Assembly (NCBI GenBank): GCA_018241995.1
Contig: JAFECT010000001.1
Coordinates: 62,001-126,000 of the forward strand
Length of the DNA: 64,000 nucleotides
Reading direction: 5' to 3'
DNA from: Pseudomonadota bacterium
GTDB lineage: Bacteria > Pseudomonadota > Alphaproteobacteria > Caulobacterales > Caulobacteraceae
Notes under the pieces: generated by a model
The model's input: only the letters and a program-made list of their open reading frames with translations
Told to the model about the DNA's origin: nothing
The model's database searches: none
Shown here: one piece after another, positions 44,078 to 52,248 of the stretch
How positions within the stretch are numbered: the first letter of the stretch is position 1
How the letters are laid out: the number at the start of each line of letters is the position of its first letter
Position numbers and translations under genes: made by a program

Positions 44078-44812
44078 ATGAACAGCGCCGCGCCCGTCTC
44101 CGTCGCCCGTCCCTTCGACCGGACCTTCCGCTATACCCTGGCGGAGCGTTGGATGATGCTGCCCACGGCGCCGGTCCTGCTGGCCGCGGCCGTCGCAGAC
44201 GCCGGCTTGGGTGCGCTGGTCATGCAAGATGTTCCTTGGCTCGCGGCGTTGATGGAGCTGACGGCGCTAGGTCTTGTCGCCCTGCTGCCGCGAATGATCG
44301 CCGAGACCCGCGCGCGCTGGCGGCTGAAGATCCGTATCTGGGCCGGCTCACTTGAGGTCTGGTTGCCGGCCGAGCGCGGCTATGCCGCCTTGCCTCCGGT
44401 CGAGCAGCGCACGGCGTTGTCGCGTGTGGATGCGGTCGAGACCCGCGTGGAAGCCTACCGCGCGGTCGGCATCGCCACCCTGCAGCGCGGCTGGTCGCTG
44501 AGGTTGAAGGACGGCTCGCGTATCGACCTAGGCGCCGACCGCTATCCGCTGAAGCCCCTGTTCGAAACGGTCGCGCGAGAAGTCGCCGCACGCTCCGGTG
44601 CGCCGATCCACGACCTGGGCATGGTCGACGCCTCTGCGTCCGGCGCGGCCACCATCTACGGCGCCAAGGCTCCCGCCTGGTCGGCCGCCGCGCTCGATGC
44701 GGCGACGGCGGCGCGACGCCGGCGCAGCGCGGGGCGGATCGTGCTGCTGTTCGCGCTCGGCGAAGCCGCCATGATCCTGGTCAAGGTGCTGCACATCCTG
44801 TTCGGCCACTGA
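44078..44812 (+). CDS. Membrane protein of unknown function
   Basis: 244 residues. Two N-terminal membrane helices (about 27-45 and 50-72), a soluble middle domain with beta pattern (I-R-I-W-A-G-S-L-E-V-W-L-P then G-W-S-L-R-L-K-D-G-S-R-I-D-L-G), and one C-terminal helix (about 218-240). The soluble part resembles PH-like bacterial domains that sit after two helices. No family was fixed. It precedes the Fur-controlled feoAB genes but has its own leader. Confidence 0.62.
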   Translation: MNSAAPVSVARPFDRTFRYTLAERWMMLPTAPVLLAAAVADAGLGALVMQDVPWLAALMELTALGLVALLPRMIAETRARWRLKIRIWAGSLEVWLPAERGYAALPPVEQRTALSRVDAVETRVEAYRAVGIATLQRGWSLRLKDGSRIDLGADRYPLKPLFETVAREVAARSGAPIHDLGMVDASASGAATIYGAKAPAWSAAALDAATAARRRRSAGRIVLLFALGEAAMILVKVLHILFGH

Positions 44813-44867
44813 GCGCTTTCAGCCCTGCGGCGCGACGACTTATTGCAAACCGCTCGCAGAGCATGAT

Positions 44868-44884
44868 ATGCGAATGGTTCGCAT
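44868..44884. promoter_or_regulatory. Fur box upstream of feoAB
   Basis: ATGCGAA-TGG-TTCGCAT is a perfect 7-bp inverted repeat. It matches the alphaproteobacterial Fur pattern TGCnAATnATTnGCA at all but one fixed position. It ends 18 bp before the feoA start and lies over or next to a plausible -10 (TGATAT at 44864, -35 TTGCAA at 44843), so iron-replete Fur should block transcription. Confidence 0.75.
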
Positions 44885-44902
44885 TTGCGTTGAGGCGTCC
44901 GA

Positions 44903-45241
44903 GTGAACCCGCCGAGTGAGACGAATTCCCTGGCCGAGGCCCGCAAGGGCGATCGCGGCCTCGTGGTCCAGGTGGGGGGCGAAGCCTATGCCGGCGCCGG
45001 CGGCGTGGACGCGGCCGAGATCGAGCGGCGTTTGCTGGAAATCGGCTTCGTCGAGGGCGCCCGCTTCGAGATCCTGCATGAGGGCCTGTTCGGTCGCGAC
45101 CCCATCGGCGTTCGCCTCGACGACCTGACTGTGGCGTTGCGCCGCCGCGAGGCAGCCCAGGTGCGGGTGCGCTTCGTGCATGAAGCCGCCGTCGCGGCCG
45201 CCGAAGCTCCAGCGCCCCTGCCTGACGAGGCCGCGGCGTGA
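44903..45241 (+). CDS. feoA: Ferrous iron transport protein FeoA
   Basis: 112 residues from a GTG at 44903 with GAGG upstream. The SH3-like FeoA fold is indicated by E-I-E-R-R-L-L-E-I-G-F-V-E-G-A-R-F-E-I-L-H-E-G and D-P-I-G-V-R-L-D-D-L-T-V-A-L-R-R-R-E-A. It supports FeoB in ferrous iron uptake. The GTG of feoB overlaps its stop (GTGA). The C-terminal Ala/Glu-rich tail is longer than usual. Confidence 0.9.
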   Translation: MNPPSETNSLAEARKGDRGLVVQVGGEAYAGAGGVDAAEIERRLLEIGFVEGARFEILHEGLFGRDPIGVRLDDLTVALRRREAAQVRVRFVHEAAVAAAEAPAPLPDEAAA

Positions 45242-47145
45242 GCGCTGCCGCCGAGGCGGTCGCCGGCGAGAGCCCTGCCCACGCCTTCCGCATCGCCCTG
45301 GTCGGCAACCCGAACTGCGGCAAGACCGCTCTGTTCAACGCCCTGACCGGCGCGCGCCAGAAGGTGGCCAACTACCCGGGCGTCACCGTCGAGCGCAAGG
45401 AAGGCCACATCACGACGCCCGAGGGCCGCCAGGTCAGCGTGCTGGACCTTCCCGGCACCTACTCCCTACGCGCCCGCAGCCCCGACGAGGTCGTGACCCG
45501 CGACGCGGTGCTGGGTCGCCTGGCGGGCGAGGCGGCGCCCGACGTGCTGGTTTGTGTCGCCGACTCCACCAGCCTGCGCCTGGTGCTGCGGTTGATGGTC
45601 GAGCTGAAGGCGGTGGGGCGGCCTATCGTCCTGGCGCTCAACATGTTCGACATCGCCCAGCGCCAGGGCATCGATATCGACGTGGCGCGCCTGTCCAAGG
45701 AGCTGGGCGTCCCGGTGGTCACCACCGTCGCCACCCGCAAGCGGGGGTTGGAGGATCTGCTGGCACAGGTCGACCGCCTGATGGCGGCGGACCTGGTCGC
45801 GCCCGCCGATGACCCCGGCGTCTGGCATGAGCCCTCGGTCGCGGAAATCCGCGCCGCCCACCGCCAGGCCGAGCGCACCCTGAAGGACTGCGTCAAGCCG
45901 CCTGCGCGCCCTGACACCCTGACCGGCAAGCTCGACGCCGTGCTGCTGAACCCGGTGGGCGGCATCCTGATCCTGCTGGCCATACTGTTCGTGATGTTCC
46001 AGGCCGTGTTCAGCCTGGCCCGGCCCGCGGGCGACCTGATCACCGAGGGGCTCAGCCAGGCCTCGACCTATGTGACGGCGTCCATGCCCTCGACCGGCTG
46101 GATCGGCCTGCTGCGCAGCCTGATCAACGACGGGATCATCAACGGCGTGGGCAGCGTCATCGCCTTCCTGCCGCAGATCCTGGTGCTGTTCCTCTTCATC
46201 ATCGTGCTGGAAGACTTCGGCTACATGGCCCGCGCGGCCTTCCTGCTGGACCGCCTGATGGGGGCCGCGGGCCTGCACGGCCGCGCCTTCATCCCGCTGT
46301 TGTCCAGCCACGCCTGCGCGATCCCCGGCATCATGTCGGCGCGGGTGATCGACAACCGGCGCGACCGCCTGACCACCATCCTGGTGGCGCCCTTGGCCAC
46401 CTGCTCCGCGCGCATCCCGATCTACACCCTGATCATCGGCGCCTTCGTCCCGGCAAAGACCGTCTGGGGTTTCGCCAGCCTGCAGGGGCTGGTGATGTTC
46501 GGCCTCTATGCCGCCGGGATCACCAGCGCACTCATCGTGGCCTTCGTCATCCGCCGGCTGTTCTGGCGCGGCTCGGCCGAGCCCTTCCTGATGCAGCTGC
46601 CCGACTACAAGGTCCCCGACGCCATGAACGTGGCCCGCGGCGTATGGCAGCGTGGCGAGATATTCCTCAAGCGGGCCGGCACCACCATCCTGTCGATGAT
46701 GATCCTGATCTGGTTCCTGTCGACCGTGCCCCTGGCCCCGGCGGGCGCGACGGGCCCGGCCATCGACTATTCCTTCGCAGGCATGATCGGCCACACGCTG
46801 GAGCCCCTGCTCCGCCCCATCGGCTTCAACTGGCAAATCTCGGTCGCCCTGATCCCGGGCATGGCGGCGCGCGAGGTCGCGGTGGGGGCCCTGGGCACGG
46901 TCTATTCGGTGTCCGGCGAAGGCTCCGCGCTTGGCGGCGTGCTGGCGCACCAGTGGTCTCTGGCCACCGCCCTGGCGCTCCTCGCCTGGTACGTCTTCGC
47001 GCCCCAGTGCATGTCGACCCTGGCCGTGGTGCGGCGCGAGACCAACTCGCTGAAGTGGCCGCTCATCATGTTCGGCTACATGCTCGCCCTGGCCTACGCC
47101 GCGGCGTTCGTCGTCTACCACGTGGCGGTAGCGCTGGGGGGCTAG
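45238..47145 (+). CDS. feoB: Ferrous iron transporter FeoB
   Basis: 635 residues, a little short for the family. The G domain has G1 G23-N-P-N-C-G-K-T30, G3 D70-L-P-G73 and G4 N135-M-F-D138. Nine or so membrane helices follow, with two gate motifs carrying Cys (S-S-H-A-C-A-I-P-G-I-M-S-A-R and A-T-C-S-A-R-I-P). It imports Fe2+ in a GTP-dependent way. It is the second gene of feoAB, under the Fur box at 44868. Confidence 0.97.
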   Translation: MSAAAEAVAGESPAHAFRIALVGNPNCGKTALFNALTGARQKVANYPGVTVERKEGHITTPEGRQVSVLDLPGTYSLRARSPDEVVTRDAVLGRLAGEAAPDVLVCVADSTSLRLVLRLMVELKAVGRPIVLALNMFDIAQRQGIDIDVARLSKELGVPVVTTVATRKRGLEDLLAQVDRLMAADLVAPADDPGVWHEPSVAEIRAAHRQAERTLKDCVKPPARPDTLTGKLDAVLLNPVGGILILLAILFVMFQAVFSLARPAGDLITEGLSQASTYVTASMPSTGWIGLLRSLINDGIINGVGSVIAFLPQILVLFLFIIVLEDFGYMARAAFLLDRLMGAAGLHGRAFIPLLSSHACAIPGIMSARVIDNRRDRLTTILVAPLATCSARIPIYTLIIGAFVPAKTVWGFASLQGLVMFGLYAAGITSALIVAFVIRRLFWRGSAEPFLMQLPDYKVPDAMNVARGVWQRGEIFLKRAGTTILSMMILIWFLSTVPLAPAGATGPAIDYSFAGMIGHTLEPLLRPIGFNWQISVALIPGMAAREVAVGALGTVYSVSGEGSALGGVLAHQWSLATALALLAWYVFAPQCMSTLAVVRRETNSLKWPLIMFGYMLALAYAAAFVVYHVAVALGG

Positions 47146-47185
47146 ACGCCCCTCGCCCTCGGCTGCTCGGCCCTCGGCCCGCGCG

Positions 47186-47770
47186 CTAGAACCACGCTCT
47201 CAGCGATTTCGCGAGGGCGTCGAATTCTTGTTGGCAAAGCGCCAATTCGCCCTCCAACTGAACCCCGATCAGCGAGAGCGGGTAGCCGTCGTCCATTCCG
47301 GTTCTATCGTCCTTGAAGGGCCTGAGCCCGCGGTCAATGTCGGCGAGGCAGGAAGCTAGCCTCTGCAGCGCCGCGATATATTGCGACAGGCGCATCAAAT
47401 CCTTCACGCGGAGACCTCTGCTCAACGCCGCGATCGCGCGCATTTCGCCGTCCACAGAAATTATCGCGCGGTCGGTGTAGAAGAACACTCTGCTTATGAT
47501 CTCGTATTCAACCTTTCCCGAAGGACCTATGCCGCGCAAATTCGGGACAATGACGTCCGCATCGCGCCGAATGAGCACGAGTCTATTCTTGCAAAAGGTC
47601 AGAATTTTCCGACGCTCGGCGATGGCGTTCGCGAAATTGTAGGCAATTAAGACCGTCGAAAACGAAAAGACCTGCAACGCCGCCTGCTGAATTGCGCCAC
47701 GCCAAACTGCGGGCAGATCGGCGTAGGCGGCGAAAATCGCGGCCGGGATCGCTTGGACCGAATCCCACAT
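47186..47770 (-). CDS. Unknown protein with one membrane helix, lower GC than neighbours
   Basis: 194 residues from the ATG at 47770, chosen because AGGAGG lies 6 bp upstream. One membrane helix near residues 29-50 (A-A-L-Q-V-F-S-F-S-T-V-L-I-A-Y), then a basic stretch, and a helical C-terminal half with A-L-Q-R-L-A-S-C-L-A-D-I. Composition is visibly less GC-rich than the flanking feoB and hydrolase genes, suggesting recent acquisition. No family recognised. It converges on feoB. Confidence 0.6.
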   Translation of the reverse strand: MWDSVQAIPAAIFAAYADLPAVWRGAIQQAALQVFSFSTVLIAYNFANAIAERRKILTFCKNRLVLIRRDADVIVPNLRGIGPSGKVEYEIISRVFFYTDRAIISVDGEMRAIAALSRGLRVKDLMRLSQYIAALQRLASCLADIDRGLRPFKDDRTGMDDGYPLSLIGVQLEGELALCQQEFDALAKSLRAWF

Positions 47771-47858
47771 CGCCGCCTCCTCTCCGTGACGTCGGGCCGC
47801 TATCATCCTCCAGGAAGCGGCGCTTGGCCCTCGCGCTCGCGCTATGAGCGAAGCGGAC

Positions 47859-49280
47859 TCACACGCCCCTCGCCTTGAGGGCCGCGATCACGTCCCGGCT
47901 GAAGGCGTCGATGTCGAACTGCGCTTCGCCGGGGGCCAGGCCGTCGAGCCCGCGGCGCACGATCACCAGCCTTTCGCTCGGCACGATGATCAGGAACTGG
48001 CCCTGGCTGCCCTCCGCGGCATAGGTCCCCTCCGGCAGGCCCTGCTTGGGACCGAGCAGCCAGAACTGGGCGCCGTAACCATGGCCGGTGCGGGTGGCGG
48101 GCTCCGGCTGGGCCGGCGCGGGCGTCGCCACGAACCTGGCCCAACCCTCAGGCAGGATGCGCTCGCCGTTCCAGACGCCGTCGTTCAGGTACAGCATCCC
48201 CAGCCGCGCCAGGTCGCGCGGCGTGGTCCAGACCTGGCTCGACATCACATAGTTCCCCGCCCAGTCGGTCTCTGGCGTGGTGTGGGTCATGCCGATCTTC
48301 CAGAACAGCTCCTGGAACGGGAGAGCCAGGTAGCGCCGGTCGTCGCCGAGCGCGGCGCGCAGTGAACGCACGATCAGCAGGGTGTCGTCGTTGGCGTACT
48401 TCCAGCGCTTGCCGGGAGGCGCCTCCAGCGGCATGGCCGTCGCCTTCTCGGTCACCGCCGTGCCGCCGAAATAGATCATGTCGGTGCGGTTGCCGCGCTT
48501 CTCGCTGTAGAGGCCCGAGCCCATGTGCATCAGGTCCGCCAGCGTGATCGCCGCGCGCGGATCGCCGGGGCGGCTCCATTCGGGAATGCGGGCCGGGGCA
48601 TCGACCTGGACCAGCCCCTGCTTCACCGCGATGCCGACGAGGGTGCCGGTGATGCTCTTGGCCGCCGACCAGGTGCGGCTCGAGGTATGCAGGTCGAAGC
48701 CGTCGCGATAGCGCTCGGCGATGATGCGGCCGTTCTGCACGATCACCACGCCGGTGGTGTCCGCGCCCTCGCCGTAGGTCTTGCGATCGAAGGCGGCTGC
48801 GGTGGCATGGCTGAGCGCAGTGGAGACGGCCATGGTGAGCTTCGGCGCCTCGGCGCGTGCGTCGCCCATCGGCCAGGGCCGGCCGTCGAGCGCGGGCGGC
48901 GCCAGGTCCAGCCTCGGCAGCGCGCCGATGGCCTCAGGCCGCGCCCCGATCGGCAGCTGCGAGCAGCCCAGCAGCGGGCGCCAGGCGGCGATGCGCGGCG
49001 GCATGTTCGGCGCGAAAGGAACGGAGACGGTGCGAGCCTTGGCGTCCACCGCCGCCGTCATGGTCGGCGCGATAGGCCGGTATTCGGGATAGATGCGCGA
49101 CAGCTCTTCCGCCTCGACCTGCGCCTGGGTCCGGTTCGCGTCGAACATCCCGCTGCACAGGAACGAGGCCTTATAGCCGGCGGCGAGCGCCCGCAGGTGG
49201 TTCTCGGTCTCCTGGGCGGCGGCGGCCGTGGCGGTCAGGCCCGTGAGCAGTGCGACGAGGACAGCGGATCGAAGACGCAT
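47859..49280 (-). CDS. S12/beta-lactamase-fold serine hydrolase, exported
   Basis: 473 residues from the ATG at 49280 with a signal peptide. The nucleophile is S205-A-A-K208 in T-W-S-A-A-K-S; the Tyr/Asn motif is K-Y-A-N near 290. The S12 family covers D-aminopeptidases, D,D-peptidases and esterases; the precise substrate is unknown. It lies 41 bp after the POT transporter's stop on the same strand, so it may be the last gene of that operon. The frame is open to 49595 but that extension overlaps the POT gene. Confidence 0.85.
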   Translation of the reverse strand: MRLRSAVLVALLTGLTATAAAAQETENHLRALAAGYKASFLCSGMFDANRTQAQVEAEELSRIYPEYRPIAPTMTAAVDAKARTVSVPFAPNMPPRIAAWRPLLGCSQLPIGARPEAIGALPRLDLAPPALDGRPWPMGDARAEAPKLTMAVSTALSHATAAAFDRKTYGEGADTTGVVIVQNGRIIAERYRDGFDLHTSSRTWSAAKSITGTLVGIAVKQGLVQVDAPARIPEWSRPGDPRAAITLADLMHMGSGLYSEKRGNRTDMIYFGGTAVTEKATAMPLEAPPGKRWKYANDDTLLIVRSLRAALGDDRRYLALPFQELFWKIGMTHTTPETDWAGNYVMSSQVWTTPRDLARLGMLYLNDGVWNGERILPEGWARFVATPAPAQPEPATRTGHGYGAQFWLLGPKQGLPEGTYAAEGSQGQFLIIVPSERLVIVRRGLDGLAPGEAQFDIDAFSRDVIAALKARGV

Positions 49281-49321
49281 GACGGCTCCCCAAACAGGGT
49301 CGCCAGCATAGGCGCCCCGCC

Positions 49322-50650
49322 TCAGCCTTCCAACGCCCTCACGTCCGCCTCCCCGCCCGCGACGGTGCGCTTCACGGGCCCGTCGAAGATCAGCAGCAGG
49401 AGGCCGGCCAGAAGCGCGCACCCGGCCATCAGCACGAAAAACTCCGCGTGGCTGAGCTTGCTCCAGTAGGTCCCCAGCCGCCCGGCCAGTTCGGAGCCGA
49501 AGCCGGTCGCCACGAACCAGATGGCGATGGTGAACGAGCCCAGCCGCTCCGGCGCGATGCGGCCGAACAGGGCCAGGCCCACCGGCAGCAGCCACAGCTC
49601 ACCCAGGGTCATCAGGGCGATGAACCCGGCCAGCCACAGCCAGCTGGTCTTGGCCCCCGCCTTGGCGTCGAACCAGGAGACCGCCGCGATCATCAGGAAC
49701 GACAGGGCGGTGATCACCGCGCCCGTGGTCATCTTCACGATCAAACTGGGCTCGCGTCCGCGCTTGGCCAGGCCGATCCACCACCAGACCAGAAGCGGCG
49801 TGACCAGCATCACCACCGCGGGATTGAGCGACTGGAACACCGGCGCGGGAATCTCCCAGCCGAACAGCACCGGGCGCGAGACGTCGTGGTCGGACCACAG
49901 CACGATGGTGTTGCCCAACTGCTCGTAGGCGCCGCGGAAGATGATCACCACCAAGACCACGCCCGCCAGAAGCAGCAGGCGCTTGAGGATGTCCCCAGGC
50001 TTCGACGGCGACACCCGGCCCGAGCGATCGGCCTGGGCGCGAACCTCGCTCTCCTTGGGCAGCCAGCGCCCCCCGAAGGCGTAGATCAGCACGCCGAGCG
50101 TCATGCCGACCCCCGCCGCGCCGAAGCCGTAGTGCCAGCCATAGACCTGCTGCAGCACCCCGCAGACCACGCCGGCCAGCACCGCGCCCAGGTTTATGCC
50201 GAGGTAGTAGATGCTGTAGGCCGAACTCAGCCTGGGGTCGCCGGGCTTGTAGAGGCCGCGCACCTGGCTGGGCAGATTGGGCAGGAAGAAGCCGTTGCCG
50301 AAGGCGATGGTGGCCAGCGCCGGATAGAACAGCGTCTCGAACCCCATCATGAAATGGCCCGCGGCCATCACCAGCCCGCCGAAGATCACCGCGCGGCGCC
50401 GACCGATCAGCCGATCCGCCACCAGCGCGCCCAGGAACGGGGTCAGATAGGCGGCCAGGATGTAGTGGCCGTAGATCTCCGACGACTTCGCCTGGGCCAT
50501 CTTCAGGCCGGTGGTCATGTACAGGACCAACAGCGCGCGCATGCCGTAGTAGGAGAACTTCTCCCACATCTCGGTCAGGAACAGGATGGTCAGGCCGGGC
50601 GGCTGGCCGAACCAGCGCGGCTCGGCCGGGCGAGCCTCTGCGGCGCTCAC
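49322..50650 (-). CDS. POT-family proton-dependent oligopeptide transporter
   Basis: 442 residues, about twelve to fourteen membrane helices. The signature E-M-W-E-K-F-S-Y-Y-G-M-R-A-L-L near 27-41 is the E-x-x-E-(R/K)-F motif that couples proton and peptide. G-x-D-x-x-x-G-R-R-like and F-x-x-x-Y-x-x-I-N-x-G segments are also present (A-Y-S-I-Y-Y-L-G-I-N-L-G). It takes up di- and tripeptides. The ATG overlaps the stop of the upstream serine hydrolase by ATGA. Confidence 0.93.
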   Translation of the reverse strand: MSAAEARPAEPRWFGQPPGLTILFLTEMWEKFSYYGMRALLVLYMTTGLKMAQAKSSEIYGHYILAAYLTPFLGALVADRLIGRRRAVIFGGLVMAAGHFMMGFETLFYPALATIAFGNGFFLPNLPSQVRGLYKPGDPRLSSAYSIYYLGINLGAVLAGVVCGVLQQVYGWHYGFGAAGVGMTLGVLIYAFGGRWLPKESEVRAQADRSGRVSPSKPGDILKRLLLLAGVVLVVIIFRGAYEQLGNTIVLWSDHDVSRPVLFGWEIPAPVFQSLNPAVVMLVTPLLVWWWIGLAKRGREPSLIVKMTTGAVITALSFLMIAAVSWFDAKAGAKTSWLWLAGFIALMTLGELWLLPVGLALFGRIAPERLGSFTIAIWFVATGFGSELAGRLGTYWSKLSHAEFFVLMAGCALLAGLLLLIFDGPVKRTVAGGEADVRALEG

Positions 50651-52248
50651 TTGCCCTTCACCGGCGTGAACGACAGGTCCTGGAAGTCGAAGCTGAAGTC
50701 GGCGAGCGGCGAGATCGGCTTCATCGACACGTGGTCCACCTTGCCCTCCGCATCCAGCGAGAAGGTCACATAGGCGTCCTCGATAGTGCGGTCGGTGAAG
50801 CGGGTGCGGAAGGTGTTGTAGCGCACCGGCTCCAGTGGCCCCTTCATGTCGTGGGTGCGGTCGAAGTTGATGTTCAGCCCCGCGCCGTCCTGGCGGATGG
50901 TGATCGTGCCGTACCAGGGATCGCTGTAGGTCCCGGCGTAGCCCGACAGTGGCAGGCTCGGCGGCTTGGAGGGATCGGGCGCGCCGGCGGGCGACGCCTT
51001 GATGGCCGCCAGGGCCTGGGCGGTCTGGGTCTCGCGCGCCTTCACGCTGGCGTCGATCCAGTCGATGGGCGTCTCGCCGAGATAGTGGTCAAGCAGGTGG
51101 AAGTAGACCGAGCGCAGGGCGCCACCCTCTTCCGAATTGGTCATCACCGCGAAGCCGACGTGCTTCTCCGGGATCAGCACCACCATGGAGATGCCGCCCG
51201 TGACCGCGCCGCCATGCAGGATCACCTTGTGGCCGCGGTAGTCCTGGATGATGAAGCCGAGCGCATAGTCCTTGAAGCTCGACGAGGCCGCCGACAGCGG
51301 CCCCGGGACCGGGCCGGTCGGGATGATGGTCTGGGGAGTGAACAGCATGGCCGACTGGGCCTCGCTGAACAGCCGGCCCTTGCCGTCCGGCAGGGCGCCG
51401 CGGTCGAGCTGGACCTCGAGCCACTTGGTCATGTCCTCGGCGCTGGCGTTGATGGCGCCGGCGGGCGCAGCCGCGTCGATGTTCTCGACCCGCCCGAGCG
51501 CCTGAATGTGGCCCAGGCCCCTCAGCGGACCGTCCAGCCGCGCGTGCGGCCAGGCGGCGTTCGAGCCCGGCTTGATCTCGCCGAAGCTGGCCTTGGCGTC
51601 GTTCATGCCGAGCGGCGCGAAGACCCGCGTGTGCATGAAGTCTTCCCAGCGCCGGCCGGAGACGTTTTCGACCATCTGGCCGGCGGCGATGTAGAGCACG
51701 TTGTCGTAGGCGTAGCCGCTGCGCAGGGTCCGGGGCGTCTTCAGATAGCGCAGGTGGTCCACGATCTCGCGGCGGGTGAAGTCGGTCTCGGGGAAGACCA
51801 TCAGGTCCCCCTGCCCCAGGCCAAGGCCGCTGCGGTGGGTCAGCATGTCGACCACGGTCATCTCGCCGGTGGCGTAGGGGTCCGACATCTGGAAGCCCGG
51901 CAGGCGCGCCTCGACCTTGTCGTCCCAGCTCAGCTTGCCCTCGTCCACCAGCATTGCCAGGGCCGTTGCGGTGAAGGCCTTGGTGTTGGAGCCGATGGGG
52001 AACACCGTGTGGGCGTCCGCGGGCGCCGGCTCGCCGAGCTTCCTGACCCCATAGCCCTTGGCCCAAACCGCCTTGCCGTCCTCGACGACGGCCACGGACA
52101 TGCCCGGCGCCTCGAAGGTCTGCATGGCCTTGGCCACATAGGCGTCGAGGTCCTTGGGCGGCGCGGCGGCCGCGCTCCCCGCCGCCGCGGCCAGGGCGGC
52201 CGCGACGGCGAGGACAGCCGTTCTCGGGGAGGAGAAGCGCTTGCGCAT
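50647..52248 (-). CDS. S12 serine hydrolase with DUF3471-like C-terminal domain
   Basis: 533 residues from the ATG at 52248, signal peptide at 1-29. The catalytic S87-N-T-K90 in I-G-S-N-T-K-A-F and the Y-x-N-like A-Y-D-N-V are present. A C-terminal beta-barrel (about 430-533, Y-A-G-T-Y-S-D-P-W-Y-G-T) resembles DUF3471, as in archaeal and bacterial CubicO-type D-amino-acid peptidases. The start shares one base with the upstream hydrolase's stop. It is the second gene of the operon. Confidence 0.85.
   Translation of the reverse strand: MRKRFSSPRTAVLAVAAALAAAAGSAAAAPPKDLDAYVAKAMQTFEAPGMSVAVVEDGKAVWAKGYGVRKLGEPAPADAHTVFPIGSNTKAFTATALAMLVDEGKLSWDDKVEARLPGFQMSDPYATGEMTVVDMLTHRSGLGLGQGDLMVFPETDFTRREIVDHLRYLKTPRTLRSGYAYDNVLYIAAGQMVENVSGRRWEDFMHTRVFAPLGMNDAKASFGEIKPGSNAAWPHARLDGPLRGLGHIQALGRVENIDAAAPAGAINASAEDMTKWLEVQLDRGALPDGKGRLFSEAQSAMLFTPQTIIPTGPVPGPLSAASSSFKDYALGFIIQDYRGHKVILHGGAVTGGISMVVLIPEKHVGFAVMTNSEEGGALRSVYFHLLDHYLGETPIDWIDASVKARETQTAQALAAIKASPAGAPDPSKPPSLPLSGYAGTYSDPWYGTITIRQDGAGLNINFDRTHDMKGPLEPVRYNTFRTRFTDRTIEDAYVTFSLDAEGKVDHVSMKPISPLADFSFDFQDLSFTPVKGK

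Noticed and set aside
49281..49595. N-terminal extension of the 47859 hydrolase
   Set aside because: It overlaps the POT transporter and has no signal peptide; the ATG at 49280 starts a clear signal sequence.
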